64,000 bases of DNA from Hemibagrus wyckioides (Eukaryota > Chordata > Actinopteri > Siluriformes > Bagridae). Positions within the stretch are counted from its first letter, which is position 1, and every line of letters begins with the position of its first letter. The translations under genes and the position numbers were made by a program. Below the pieces are notes generated by a model. That model was not told where the DNA came from. It searched no databases and worked only from the letters and a program-made list of their open reading frames with translations. The DNA is taken from contig NC_080735.1 in the NCBI RefSeq assembly GCF_019097595.1, forward strand, positions 2,412,417 through 2,476,416, read 5' to 3'. Positions 40,554-51,949 of the stretch are shown piece after piece.

Positions 40554-42388
40554 AATTAAACCTGCAAACATAAAGTACCTATTGTTGTTTATTTTGCCAC
40601 CAATTGTGCATCTGCTGGTATAATACTGATAACTCATAAACTCATAAATGACACAGGGGCATAACAGAAAAGCAAATAACACTATTAATGTGAATAATTA
40701 ATATTACTTTCATACATTAAGGTTAACATTCAGTGTTATGGAATAAACATACATAAACATTCAGTGTTATGGAAATGAACCATAACGACAGATATTCACA
40801 CATTTATAGTCTGTAGGAAATAAAAAGCTATAATGCATCACGTAACAGTAAGAGTAAAAAAAAAAAACTGTAAGGCTGTTTGAGAATGAACTCATTTCTG
40901 TATCCAATAAAGCGGTCATGTCTCAGTACAAACCCGAAGACTCGAAAAGTGAATGAATCGTTTCTGTTTCCGGCTCAGACTGCATTGCCTTAGCATACGG
41001 GCCTGTCACGTGATGAACGAATGAATCGAACCCGAGGACTCGAAAGGTGAACGAATCTTTTCTGTTTACTGAGCTTATGCGGTTGCGCATGCGCAGTCTA
41101 CACAAAATGAACGATTCACTCCCCGAGATGACTCGATGTTCTCGAGTCATGGGTTTGTGAATGACACATCACTAGAGGGTGTTGCTCGCTGTTTTATTAT
41201 GCTTTTATTTAAAGTGTATTTTTTCCCCATCTCCTTGCTTTTTTCCACTATCCTTAAGAGTTTAGACAGATAGTCAAGTTCGGGCATCAGGTGTGCTTTT
41301 AATTAGTTAATACAGTTTGGTTTGTGGTGGACTGAGCTCGGTCATTGCGGGAAAGTGGATGAGACTCTGGGACCTCGCTAGATTTCCTCATCTAGTTAAG
41401 TTTCCCGAGACACGCTGTTCCTGCTGACGACGTGGGAGAAGCGTTCTCACCCATCTGCTCTGCTCTCTCTGGTTCCTCACAGAGCACCCAAGTAACCTGG
41501 AAAGATTGCTACGGTTCGTGAGTACTTTGTTTATATTTGCTCATTAGAGTGAAGGGGCATTTTGTTTAACGCCACAACGCTCCCAAGCACCGTACAGGCC
41601 TGCAACAGAGGGGGTTTGTTGTTGGTTTCTTTATTTTCTTGCCGGCTAAGGTGGACATTGAGTCTGGACCCAGTGAACATTACATTGGTACATTACAACG
41701 GTATTACATTGGTAAATGCACACTCTGTGAATACATGTGTTGAACTTTGAGTGAATATTAACCAAGTGAACTTGTTTTTTTGTTTGCCGTAGGGCGAAGT
41801 TTGTTAGTTGGTTTGAGATACGACAAGTACATTTTTTGCAATTTGCTGAATTGTAGTTTTGTTTTTCTATCGGAGTAATATAATACATGCACCTGCACAA
41901 TTTTTGGAAAATGTAATTTTACTTTAATTTCTTTCATATTGATGTAAGAGGACTGCACAGCAATGAGGTAATCTGGTTACTTGAGGAGTGTTTTTTGTGT
42001 TTCTGTTTCCTTTCATATTTATTTAAATCTCACGTTTATTTGGGCTAAAGGAGAATTAAAGGATCCATTTTATTTATATCTCGATCTTGTCTGTTTAATT
42101 CTAGTTTAAAGAGAAATCTGCCCATAGAGCTAGTAGAATCTAATTGAGTGTGTAAAATTATTTTTCCGAACCCAGAGCTCTCTTCTGTTAAGAGAAGAGT
42201 GCTACATATACATCTACAAATATATTTATATATTTATCTTACACATGCACACTGTACATACTGTATTCATTTGCTACACCATTTCAAAGTTGATCTTGTT
42301 ATCTACATATATGCATATACTGTATCTTCTATATATTATAGAGTCTACACATATATATTTATTTATATTGTTTTATTTTTCACATATA

Positions 42389-42390
<2 letters not shown>

Positions 42391-42446
<56 letters not shown>
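42391..42446. repeat. (TA)n microsatellite
   Basis: Pure TA dinucleotide run of over 50 bases. Confidence 0.95.
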
Positions 42447-42451
<5 letters not shown>

Positions 42452-42687
42452 TACACTATATTGTACTGTATTATATTAGTGTATTATATTTTTGTTTTTA
42501 TATTTGTTTTTTTGTTTTTTTTATATTTAGTTTTATATAGCAATTTTGTTGTATACATTATATTACTATTTTTGTTCCTTTTTTTATTATTATTATTTTA
42601 TTTCATTTTATTTCTCATTATTTATAATATTTATTGCTATATTGATTGATACTACATATAGATATTTATATTATACACATGTGTGTA

Positions 42688-42707
42688 TGTATATATATAT
42701 ATGTGTG

Positions 42708-42761
<54 letters not shown>

Positions 42762-42769
42762 TATGTGTG

Positions 42770-42821
<52 letters not shown>

Positions 42822-42834
42822 CATACATACATAT
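42688..42834. repeat. compound (TA)n / (TGTGTA) microsatellite
   Basis: Two long TA runs separated by TATGTGTGTATGTGTATA and followed by (CATA)n. Expected to form hairpins. Confidence 0.95.
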
Positions 42835-42984
42835 ATTTGCATATGCATATCTGACACTTGACTTTCAAGTTATTTTCGTTTGTGATTTCTACCATTTAAT
42901 TTTCCCTACTTTTCCCTATATATTCTTAACTATATCCCCTATTTTTCATGTCCACACTTTAAATTTTTCTTTTTTACTATTTCT

Positions 42985-43078
42985 TTTTAATGTAAGACAG
43001 TCGTAAAAAGCATTTCCCTACATATCGTACTGTGTAGGATTTCGTATGTGACCAATAAAATTTGATTTTGAATTTTAA
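42985..43078 (+). mobile_element. LINE/SINE 3'-end remnant
   Basis: AAAGCATTTCCCTACATATC, then GTACTGTGTAGGATTTCGTATG and CAATAAAATTTGATTTTGAA, is the usual 3' end of a widespread fish retroposon. Only the tail is recognised. Confidence 0.5.
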
Positions 43079-43089
43079 AATTGCATCGA

Positions 43090-43620
43090 TTGATTGTAAA
43101 TCTGATATTTATCGTATCATTCAAACATGCCCCAAGTAATCATCATGACAAAACCAGATTTAGCATACACACTGGTTCAGGATTACAGCTATTACTAAAT
43201 GGAGAAAAGTAGAATATGCATTGCTAAAATATTAAGTGTAAAGCAATAGTAGTTAATATACCTTAGATTTATGGTTGGGAAAGTTTTGTTGTGATAAAGT
43301 AAGACTATTATGTAAGACCAGAATGACTGACCTGTCAGTCTCAGTCATGTGAACTCAGTCCTCAGACCTTCAGTCTAGCTTTTGCAGCAAAAAGCGCAGT
43401 CTGAAAAATATATGTAATATTAGATATGTACGAAATAAACAACTTTTATTGTTGTATGTTATACTTTTGGGGACTTTTTTTTTACCTGATTATAAACTTC
43501 TATATTATATAAATAAACTCTGCCTGAGGTTTTACCTCTTTACATTAATACAACACAGTACAATATAATACAGCACAACTACTGAGAACATTGCACAGCT
43601 GATGTAAAGAGTTTCACATA
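43090..43620 (+). pseudogene. IFI44-like fragment: exon 4 fused to 3' UTR
   Basis: 43090-43178 matches the intron end and first half of the fourth exon (CCCCAAGTAATCATCATGAC). The acceptor CCAG has become TCAA. The sequence then jumps at GGTTCAGGATTACAG into the counterpart of 3195 onward (ATTACAGCTATTACTAAATG). The second half of the exon, the intron and the last exon are deleted. UTR-like homology continues to about 43620. Confidence 0.8.
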
Positions 43621-44159
43621 ACGTATGATACTGATATTAACATGAACATATCGATCTTTATTATGTCAATTGTACCTTAACAGTTTTCTTTCATGTTAAA
43701 CAAAAGTTTATTAAATATAGGCACGTGTGTAAAGTATGTGTATGCATCTGTCATGATTCCGACCTTAGGCACATGCACCACGTGGCGTCTACTCAGAATC
43801 GACCAATTAGTAGTTATTTCAGAACAGTATAAGTTTAACGTCATATAGCCGACAGAAACTTTTAGAAATCAGATTAAAACACACCAACAGTGACATTGTC
43901 CACATTCGACTCATCCCTGCTGAGATCTCCAGAACAGTGGAGGCCACACACTCTTCCCAGCTAGGCGGAAGTTTTCTACACTCCTCTCTGAGCCAGTGTT
44001 GTGGAAAGTGCATCTCTGTTTTCACTTCTTAATGATATAGCAGTTTTTTTTAAGAGAGTCATACAAGCACATGCAGAAATGGGAAGAGAAGAGTCAGGAC
44101 AAGCATCACAGTCGACTGTGCCCAAGAGGGCCAACTGGGTGGTGGGCTAAGGATCAGGC
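43621..44159. other. no gene recognised
   Basis: A 68-codon minus frame (43819-44025) has no recognised domain. This may include the left end of the following hAT relic. Confidence 0.4.
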
Positions 44160-45251
44160 ACTAAGTAAAGTGTTTGGGTGCTTTGGGAATCCTCATGGGG
44201 GCTTGTTTTTGAAGTGCTTATGACTTTAGACACCACTGTAGATGACAGAACACAAAAGACAAATGTGAGGGAGTCATAGAAGGCCTTTTGAAGTATGAGA
44301 CAGTGCTCTTCCTTCGCATTTTTGAGCTTACATCCCCCTTTCAAAATACTTACAGACAAGGGGAATGGATATCATCACAGCTCAGCGTCTGGTTGAGGGG
44401 ACAGAGGAGAGTCTCAGGAAGTGTGCTAGGGACTTTGAAGGAGTTAAGTGTGCAGCTGATGAGTTTGTGAAGTGGGCTAATGGAAAGTTGCAAGAGGAGG
44501 AATAGTGTGAGCTTGTGGTGCATGCTGCCCTTACTGAGAGCAGGATTAGAAAAAAGAAAAGGATGCCAGGAGAGCTTGCAGAAGATGAGCAGTTGGCATC
44601 AGCTGAAACTGACTTTTAAGATAAAAGTACACAATGTCATTGTAGACACAGTAACAGGCAGTATCCATAAGACGTTTTCTGCTAATGCAAAATTTTGATC
44701 AGATTTAGCCTGTTTAGTCTCTAGAAACTCATGTGAGGGGAAAATGGACTCCCCAGCTCAGTTCTAGAAGAAATAAGCAAATGTCTGCTTAAGTTTGACA
44801 ACAGGGCTACAGTTGGCACATTATGTGGAGAACTGCACAGCCTTGCATCTCAGTGGGACAGACTAAAGATAGTGAAATCCCACAAGGAAGTGATGAGGTT
44901 CCTTCCATGGAACAGCAGGATGTCGAACTAGAGAGCAAAACATGTTCCTTCTGTAAAAACTGTGTAGTCATCCTCTCTCCGTACAATCTTCTAACGGATG
45001 CCTACCATGTGATTGGACTCGCCTACAAGTTGCTATTAATATTGTCCATCACACAAGTGGCCTGTGAGAGAAGCTTCTCAACAGTGAAATTCATAAAAAA
45101 CAGGCTCAGGAACACTTTAGCCCAAAAGAACCTTGAGGCATTCATGCTCATGTGCACTGCGAAAGAAATTCTCACGTCTTTGGACAATGACACGGTCATA
45201 AACAAAGTTGCAGAGACCAGTGCACTGATCAGGTATTTATTAATGTTTTAG
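44160..45251 (+). pseudogene. hAT transposase C-terminal relic
   Basis: Fragments in several frames: FLRIFELTSPFQ, then a region reading CARDFEGVKCAADEFVKWAN, then KKRMPGE, and finally the open part 44823-45251 with SCKNC-like CSFCKNC, SPYNLLTDAYHVIGLAYKLL and VACERSFSTVKFIKNRLRNT. The last is the hAT C-terminal dimerisation domain. It resembles the zinc-finger MYM-type-like hAT family of fish. Frame changes and stops show decay. It sits between two IFI44-like fragments. Confidence 0.75.
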
Positions 45252-45404
45252 AGTTGTTTTCTTGATTAATGTTTTCTCAAAGCTACACTTATGCAGACAA
45301 AAAAGAGATGTAGCCATCATTAGAAAGTTATACTGTGGAAAAAAAAATTCTTGCAGATGACAGTGCAATGCTTGATTTATTTATTTTTTATTCATGTTTA
45401 AGGA

Positions 45405-46099
45405 TTGGATATCTGTGAACAATTTTGCACAGAAGAATTTTCAGACAAAACATGAACACATCTGAGATCTGAATATCAATGGGCACCAGTATTATTAAAT
45501 CCTTAATTCTGAACTCTACTAAATCTTTTTTATTACTAAACTCTTAATATAGCCCTCGGTGCAAAGTGCAATACCGACTGTTAATTTTCAAATTCCATTG
45601 ATTGATTCTAAATCTGATATTTATCGTATCATCCAGAAATGCCTCAAGTAATCGTCATGACAAAGTCAGATTTAACATGCCGAGTGGTTCAACAGGACAT
45701 AAGGAAGCTCTACACCAGCAATAAGATCAAAGAGAAGGTAATTATTTGGTTGTAAGGACATGATATAAGGACATGTCTCACAAATCATGCTTATTTAGGG
45801 TTTTTTTTAGGTACTCTTAAAAAGGTGTTATTGTAAAGTGAAACTGTGTACAACCATCATAGAAAGCCTTTACTTGCTTTTTCTTTCTTTTCATCCATTT
45901 CTACATTGTATTTTTTTTACAGATGGAAAAGTGTAGTAATCGGCTAGGGATTACCATGAATCACATCTTCCCTGTGAAGAACTACCATGAGGAAATATGG
46001 ATGGATCTTCCGATTCTCAAGGCAATTGATCAGATTCTGAACATTGCTGCTGACAAGTTGAAGAAACAATCCTTTAACTCTGGTGACACAACTGAGTAG
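45405..46099 (+). pseudogene. IFI44-like last two exons, open but orphaned copy
   Basis: The fourth-exon copy 45637-45737 (101 bases, AG and GT borders intact) has MPQVIVMTKSDLTCRVVQQD and KLYTSNKIKEK, so the TKxD G4 motif is kept. The last-exon copy 45923-46099 is open to TAG, with an in-frame 12-base loss that removes the DPDDD stretch. Intron homology to the first gene begins at about 45405. P-loop and DxxG exons are missing: a hAT relic lies immediately upstream. Either a truncated gene or the 3' end of a rearranged one. Expression cannot be judged. Confidence 0.8.
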
Positions 46100-47320
46100 A
46101 GACCCAGATCAAAATGTATCAGGGAATCTAATCTTACCCAAAGTGCTTTACAGAGCATTTAAAAACCACAGTAGGAGACACAGTTACTGCTAAATGGAGA
46201 ATAGTACCAAGTATGCGTTGCTAAAATAAGTGTAATGCTATATTTTGTATTTTTGGAGCATATTAGATTATGGTATTTTAGCTACAATTAGAGTTAATAC
46301 ACCCTAATTGTAACCTAGGAATTCTATGTAAATGTAGATCTTACCATTAAAAATAAATTTCTTACCAAAAGAACAAAACCTTTTTTAAGTTGTCTATTTA
46401 AGACTGTATTTTACTGCATTAATGTGCTGTGTTAGACACTAAGGAAATTGCAGTGTTTATTTAACACATATGAGGTGCACCAGCCCTAATTTGACACTGT
46501 CAATCAGCCATAATTTAATGTTTTCAAAAGAGATCTAAAATAAAAAACTAGACTGATATCAGACATCTGGACTCATCAGGGGTTTACAATATATCTGAAA
46601 TGTATGTAATATTTGAGATGTCTGAATTAAATAACATCTACCTGATTATTAACTACTATATTACATGAATACATTTCACAGGTGTTAAAACTCTCTACAT
46701 TCATACAACACAAGTACTGAACAAACTGCACAACTAATGTAAAGAGTAAAGAGTTTTGTAAAGCAGGGGTCTCTAACCTTTTTTCATTTGAGAGCTACTT
46801 TGACAAAATTAAAGTGACCAAGTGCTACTCATGTTATATTATTAGTAACATTTATTTACATATATTATTTACATTCCATAAACAAAACCAGCTAAATAGG
46901 ACTTTTTTGTGTGTGAACCTTTAAGACCTTGTCCCTTGTCAGATTTCATTCGATCACATGGACTCTGTTATTTATCAGCAAATTGTTCCTGACAGTCTCA
47001 TGGCATATACCCTGATGGCCTCAACAAAACTGAAAAATAAGAAAACCTTTGATATTGAAGGCAATATCAATTTTGAAAACAAGACCTGGAATTGTTTTGG
47101 ATGTCGTATGATTAAATTAAAGTATTTTTAATGAATTCATGTACATTTGCAAATGGAAATATTAAACAGGAATACATAGACTAGATAGGTTCATTCACCG
47201 TTTTTGCTTCAGCAAGCTTTATTCCTAGCGCTGTTGAAACCCCAGCAGCTTCCAAGTTGAATAAAGCAGATTGTGAAGGTTGAATTAGCAGAGCAGTAGC
47301 ACAGCTGTACATAAAACATT
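46100..47320. other. IFI44-like 3' flank, then transposon relic sequence
   Basis: 46100-46755 has diverged similarity to 3122-3620 and 43190-43620. From 46756, CAGGGGTCTCTAACCTTTTT looks like a hAT/Charlie-like terminus, but no partner end was found. No gene. Confidence 0.5.
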
Positions 47321-47337
47321 GCAATCCACACAACATA

Positions 47338-48215
47338 ATGGGAGAAATATCAGAGTTCAGAAGAGGACAAATTGTTGGTGCATGTCTCACTGGTGCACCT
47401 TTGACCAGGACAGTGAGTCTTTGTGGTGTATCGAGAGCCACAGTATCCATGGAGATGTCAGTAAACTGACATGAAGGATCAACCATGTCCAACAGGAATA
47501 ACTGTTGACCCAATAGGAAGCTGTCTGAAAGGGATATCTGAGTACTAACCTGGATTGTACCAGAAAAACTATAAAAAATAGAAATAGAACTACAAAATAA
47601 AAAAAAATAGAACTACAGATGCCCAGATCACTGCAAAATTAAATGTGCACATTGACTCACCTGTTTTCACCGAAACTGTTTATCTGGAGTTCCACAGGGT
47701 CAGTATTCATAGTCGGGCTGCTGTAGCTTAAGTTAAGCAACCTTTATTTGTGACTTATACGCATATCCCATCCTTGGATGGTTGAGGTCAGAGCCAGGGT
47801 CAGCCATAATGCACTGCCCCTGGAGCAAGGGGGTTGGGGGCTTTACTCAAGGGCCCAACAGCGGCAGCTTGGTGGTTCAGGGCTTGAACCACCATCTTCT
47901 GATCAACAAACAGAGCTTTAACCACTAGAGCTACCACTGCCCACAAAACCTTTGTAACACCAAACATCAGATTCAGTTGAAATGTTGGGCATTTGGACAA
48001 TATGAATCATGTATTGCTGAAGTGCAGTGGTGAATCAGTGGTGGTTTGGGCTCCAAAATTATGGCATTCCTTAGGCCCACTTATCATATTACAGCAGATT
48101 GGTACATCTCTGCCATCAACTGAACATGAAAGTGAAGTCTCTCATGGACTGCACACTCACCAGATTTGAATATTATTGAGCCATCATGGGTGCAGAATAT
48201 GCATATCCCAATCCC
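47338..48215 (+). pseudogene. Tc1-like transposase relic split by a SINE
   Basis: MGEISEFRRGQIVGACLTGA, followed by LCGVSRATVS, is the helix-turn-helix start of a Tc1-like transposase. After a frame change QITAKLNVHIDSPVFTETVY continues to about 47727. After the SINE, SVVVWAPKLWHSLGPLI and a SPDLNIIEPSW block (about 48165-48195) are the catalytic part. Several stops. Not active. Confidence 0.75.
47728..47944 (-). mobile_element. tRNA-derived SINE
   Basis: On -, starts GTGGGCAGTGGTAGCTCTAG, with an A-box-like TAGCTCTAGTGG and a B box GGTTCAAGCCC (47890-47880). It continues GTTGGGCCCTTGAG and GGCTGACCCTGGCTCTGACC and ends near AATAAAGGTTGCTT. This is the common fish tRNA-SINE layout. It interrupts the Tc1 relic. 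It is not a functional tRNA gene. Confidence 0.75.
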
Positions 48216-48224
48216 AGTGGCTTA

Positions 48225-48395
48225 CCAATAACTGTCTTTTACCAAATTGGTGTTGTTTGTGTACTTCAATAGCCTGACAGACTGGTGACTGGAGGTGCAG
48301 CAGTTGGTGTACTGGGAGAAGAGTAGAGGGGAAAAAACACAGCCTTGAGTGGACCCAGGATTGATAGTCAGTGAATCAGAGACATGTTTTCCCAG
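48225..48395 (-). pseudogene. LINE RT fragment
   Basis: On -, NPGSTQGCVFSPLLFSQYTN matches the PQG block of CR1/Rex1-type RT. Too short for more detail. Confidence 0.6.
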
Positions 48396-49147
48396 TCAAG
48401 TCAAGTCAAGTCAAAGAAGCTTTATTGTCACTTCAACCATATATAGCTCATGCAGTACACAGTGAAGTGAAACAACGTTCCTCCTAGACCAGAGGTGCTA
48501 TACAGAACAGAGACAAAGTACAGAGACACAGACAAACATAGAGCTAAACATAGAGATAAAACTAAACTATACTTAAGGTGCAATAAATAAACTAGACATA
48601 CAACAGAAGTGCACAGGATGACAAGACAAGACAGTGCAAACAACATGTAGACCGACAGTGAGTGCAAATATGAAATTGACACATGTAAACAGGATTAATA
48701 TAAAAAATGTAAAGTGAAATGTAAAGTGACATGTGCATGCAAACAGGACAATTTAGTGTGTGTGTGTGTCTGTGTCCAGCACAGTTCAGTTCTTCTTGGA
48801 ACACAGTTCTCAGCTTTTGTGCATGTGTGTTATGTATGTGTGTGAGTACGTGTCCAGCACAGTTCAGTTCTCCTGTTGAGATCAGATCTTGGTTGTATGT
48901 GTGTGTGTGTGTGTGTGTGTGTGCGTGCGCGCAAGTGCATGTGTGTGTCCAGCTCAGCTCAGTTCTCTGTTGAGATACCTGATTGCCTGAGGGAAGAAAC
49001 TGTTTAACAGTCTGGTTGTGCGGGTCCGAACGCTTCGGTACCTCTTTCTGGATGGCAGAAGGGTGAAGAGTGTGTGTGAGGGGTGTGTGGGGTCATCCAC
49101 AATGCTGTTAGCTTTGAGGATGTAGCATGTGGAGTAAATGTCTGTAA
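48396..49147 (-). mobile_element. LINE family A, 3' fragment
   Basis: The tail of TCAAG repeats is followed by AAGAAGCTTTATTGTCACTT, as in the other family A copies. The C-terminal coding frame (48954-49154) reads DPTHPSHTLFTLLPSRKRYR and FFPQAIRYLN. Only one unit of the C-terminal minisatellite is present. Coding homology stops at about 49147 where the L2 tail begins, so the L2 may have inserted into this copy. Confidence 0.8.
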
Positions 49148-49148
49148 T

Positions 49149-49384
49149 ATTCAATTCAATTCAATTTTATTTGTATAGCGCTTTTAACAAAGAGCATTGT
49201 CTCAAAGCAGCTTTACATGAGAAACGACATAAGAAAACAACAAACATATGAACAGACAAACAGACAGACTAGATGTTATCCCAAGTGAGCAAGCCTGAGG
49301 TGACTGAGGCGACTGTGACAAGGAAAAACTCCCTTAGATGGTATGAGGAAGAAACCTTGAGAGGAACCAGACTCAAGAGGGAAC
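49149..49384 (-). mobile_element. L2 LINE 3' end, separated from its body by the provirus
   Basis: On -, ends in TTGAAT repeats with CTATACAAATAAAATTG-type sequence (here ATAGCGCTTTTAACAAAG on +). It runs to GAGGGAAC at 49384, and the continuing L2 sequence (CCATCCTCATTTGGGTGAC) resumes at 62029. Comparison with 33900-34168 shows that the two parts are contiguous in an uninterrupted L2. Confidence 0.85.
49381..49384. repeat. left 4-bp target duplication of provirus
   Basis: GAAC, repeated at 62025-62028 right after the other LTR. In the uninterrupted L2 at 33.9 kb only one copy is present at this point. Confidence 0.75.
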
Positions 49385-50389
49385 TGTGGAATAAAAATTC
49401 TACTGTACTCACTACTAAAATCTGACTCCAGCTCCACACTGACCCGACAGCTCAGTCTAAGTGAGACTCATAGTTAGTAAGGCCTCAAAACTAAATAAGC
49501 CAATCAAGCAGACTAGATGAATGCAGATAAGAGATTTTATTTTGTAATCAGCGCTGACACAAGAATTGAGATGCTCACACATGAACGTCCCAACAACCTC
49601 TACCCGGGGAACTCCAACTACAGCCTTTATATACATTTCCCTTATCTTCCCAATGCAACACGTCACTGGTTCTTTGCCTAGACAATCCCACCCATCTTTC
49701 TTTTTTAGACCTTTTAGATTCTTTTTTACACCATTATCTTTGAATTTACAACTTTTCAAATACCATTATAATTAAACTTCCCTAAATCATTATATTAAAA
49801 ATTGGGCGTTTCCGCCCCCACCAGTGGGATTGTCTTCGGCCTCACTCTCGCCAACACCTCATTCTTCTTCAGGAGACAGCATGGGTAAGTTCTCAGTCCT
49901 TCAGGGGCCAACACTCTTTCTTTTATTACACTCTACACTTCACGGCTTTTCTGATTTATCCGCTGTCTTCTACGTATGTACTCTAGATATTTCGCCTGGT
50001 ACCACCATTGCCATCCAGCACGCGCTGCGTTTACTTCATGATGAGATCACTGCCGGTCCAGGTACCAGCGGAGCGAAGATCGACCATAATAATCTAGGGC
50101 GCATCTCTGCCATTGATTGGTCCAAGTTTGGAAAGCCTGGTACCGCAGAGAAGGCCTGCCAGACTGACATCATTGATACAACTATTTGTTCTTCAAAGCC
50201 CTTGCAGCCTGTGTGCAAGGCCCGTGACAGGCCAACATGCCGTTTTAAACCTTATATTGTTCTTAAGCTCAAACGACCTAACGAATAAACCTTACCTGAG
50301 AACTCACTCCTGCTGTCCCCCGATTATTTCACACTACATCAAACACACACCTCATACATATATCCTCATTTACAAAATTATCTCCCACA
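49385..50389 (-). repeat. 3' LTR of provirus
   Basis: On -, begins TGTGGGAGATAATTTTG and ends TTTATTCCACA. Contains a TATA-like TATATAAAGG and, about 55 bases below the expected start site, AATAAA. Confidence 0.95.
49824..50288 (+). CDS. 154-codon open frame antisense in U3 of the 3' LTR
   Basis: An open frame on the strand opposite the provirus, starting MGLSSASLSPTPHS and ending in a basic tail LKLKRPNE. The other LTR carries the same frame (61459-61923) with a few substitutions and no stop. No domain recognised. An alternative inner start is MGKFSVLQG. It may be chance, or an antisense product. Low confidence that it is translated. Confidence 0.25.
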   Translation: MGLSSASLSPTPHSSSGDSMGKFSVLQGPTLFLLLHSTLHGFSDLSAVFYVCTLDISPGTTIAIQHALRLLHDEITAGPGTSGAKIDHNNLGRISAIDWSKFGKPGTAEKACQTDIIDTTICSSKPLQPVCKARDRPTCRFKPYIVLKLKRPNE

Positions 50390-50401
50390 TTCCCCCCTTT
50401 T
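50390..50401 (-). other. polypurine tract of provirus
   Basis: On -, AAAAGGGGGGAA lies directly before the 3' LTR, the expected site for plus-strand priming. Confidence 0.85.
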
Positions 50402-51526
50402 GTGACTCAAGTCACAACACACTCAACTTGTTCAGACGCTATGCACACATGCCTTATATACGTACATAAATCAGCACAAGGATTATATACTCGTATGATT
50501 CATTTTCAGTGTTTTACTACTATCGCTGTGCTAGTAAACAATTGCATTTGGATTATATACTCGTTAAGGAATGTAATAAGTACTCCAAGCTCTGTGCAGG
50601 TACCACTGCATGTAGTTCTTCTCAGTCTTGCTATCGCCCACCTCACTCATTCTCTCACATTCGCCAATCAATTTCATACCTACCTGGATCCCAACCCTAC
50701 CCACCAGGTATTCCCCTGGTTACACGCAATCCACGTTGTTTCCGTTCCACGCCCGGTGACCAGCAGCACGACCGTGCCTGCCTTAGGTTGTCCCACCCAG
50801 TGAGATCTTACCCGTCTTTGGCTAACCGGCCTTCTTCTCTGGTCACCGGCTGCCCCCTGTTTTTTAGGGTAGCAACTTTCCCTTTGCCCAACACCTCTGA
50901 CTCTGGTGTGGCTTTTGTGTTGCTGGTCTGTCTTCTCTTGATTCTTCAGTAGGGCATTATTGGGATCTGTACCATGAGCCAAATTGGAACCTCAGTCACT
51001 CTGTCCTCAGTCACTCTCGAGATCTCATCACCTTACCTACCCAGCCACTGTACCTGCAGAGAGCTTCAAGTGTGCAAACATTAAGTATCAACTAACTCTA
51101 TGTTTATAACACATTCAGTAATGTCTACCACTCGTTCCCACACTACCAATAAGCCTGAATTATTATGTTCCCTTTAACCATAAATCAGCAGTTGTCATTA
51201 AGATGCATAAATGAGTAACATTCAATCATTCAGTAGTCATTATAAGACTTCTCCAGTGACTCCGGCACATTTGACACTCGGCATATGGATAGATTCATAT
51301 AAGAGGCTGATTACGCTTTTCCATGAGTAGTATTTTAAAACACACGTAAATGATAATAGTGTTGCATGCATAAACATTAGTGACTTAAAACACAATATAG
51401 TACGACACACCGACATAACATAACCCACATCCTTTTATGACGTCCCCTGTTGTTCTTCTGCCCATGTGACTTTGCGCCACGTAGAGGGGCCATTGGGGGG
51501 CTAAGGAGAGGTTCCTAGCACATCAC
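50402..51526 (-). other. provirus region between 3' accessory frame and polypurine tract
   Basis: About 1.1 kb with no recognised product. A 100-codon minus frame (50680-50982), rich in Arg and Gln, and two antisense frames are present, but none can be supported. It could hold further degraded accessory sequence. Confidence 0.4.
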
Positions 51527-51949
51527 TTAGCCCCCGCCTGATGATTGGAACGGCAAGGATCTCAGCAGCTCCATCATTCGTCTAGGAACATTGGTCCACA
51601 ATACATCTTCTCCTAACTTGACTGTAATGACCTCTACCCTCTTTCTAAGAGGTACGCCTATCCATATTCTGAACCTTCTCTTCCTCCTGTACACAAGATT
51701 AAGTAACCGTTCTACACTATAATGTACATGTTCTACCACAATAGGTAACTGCGCTGTCTGCCTCGGAGTGTATGCAAATGTTTGTATCTCTGTAATATAC
51801 ATCCTGTCTACGTAAATCTCCCTCACTGATGTACGTCTGTCTATAAAAGGGTACTCTAGCAATCCTACATTTGGCTCCCACTCCCCCAAATCGTTTTTCA
51901 ACAAACTACCCCATAAATACCTCCATATATGCCTCCAATCCCCCTCCAT
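51527..51949 (-). CDS. provirus 3' accessory open frame (140 residues), unknown function
   Basis: Starts at an ATG that overlaps the env stop by one base (TAATG), an arrangement suited to termination-reinitiation or to a spliced mRNA. It is intact, although every structural gene upstream is broken. Begins MEGDWRHIWRYLWGSLLKND, has an Arg/Lys-rich centre (YRRKRRFRIWIGVPLRKRVE) and ends in a Gly-rich tail. No signal peptide or membrane segment is seen. It matches no protein I recognise. It occupies the place of orfA/orfB in walleye dermal sarcoma virus. Faint similarity to the 5' accessory frame is discussed under findings. Confidence 0.6.
   Translation of the reverse strand: MEGDWRHIWRYLWGSLLKNDLGEWEPNVGLLEYPFIDRRTSVREIYVDRMYITEIQTFAYTPRQTAQLPIVVEHVHYSVERLLNLVYRRKRRFRIWIGVPLRKRVEVITVKLGEDVLWTNVPRRMMELLRSLPFQSSGGG

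Larger units (their letters stand above)
40554..42984. other. no gene; MITE-like and AT-repeat sequence
   Basis: 40915-41176 has repeated CGAA/TGAATGAATCG words and ends in GACACATCACTAG, typical of a fish non-autonomous hAT-like element. 41200-42400 has no recognised coding region. Two (TA)n tracts and AT-rich frames of tyrosine and isoleucine follow; those frames are repeat by-products. Confidence 0.45.

Noticed and set aside
42148..43006. Tyr/Ile-rich frames of 100 to 134 codons
   Set aside because: Translations of (TA)n and (TGTA)n microsatellites.
46756..47180. Charlie-like hAT element starting CAGGGGTCTC
   Set aside because: Only one end was found; no partner terminus or target duplication, so it was not called as an element.
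47728..47944. tRNA gene
   Set aside because: A and B boxes are present but no full cloverleaf was seen, and the downstream sequence is a known SINE type.
48731..48973. Cys-rich 80-codon frame
   Set aside because: Arises from (GT)n-rich LINE 3' UTR sequence.
50509..50952. 147-codon + frame in the provirus
   Set aside because: Antisense, not repeated elsewhere in the window, no recognisable domain.
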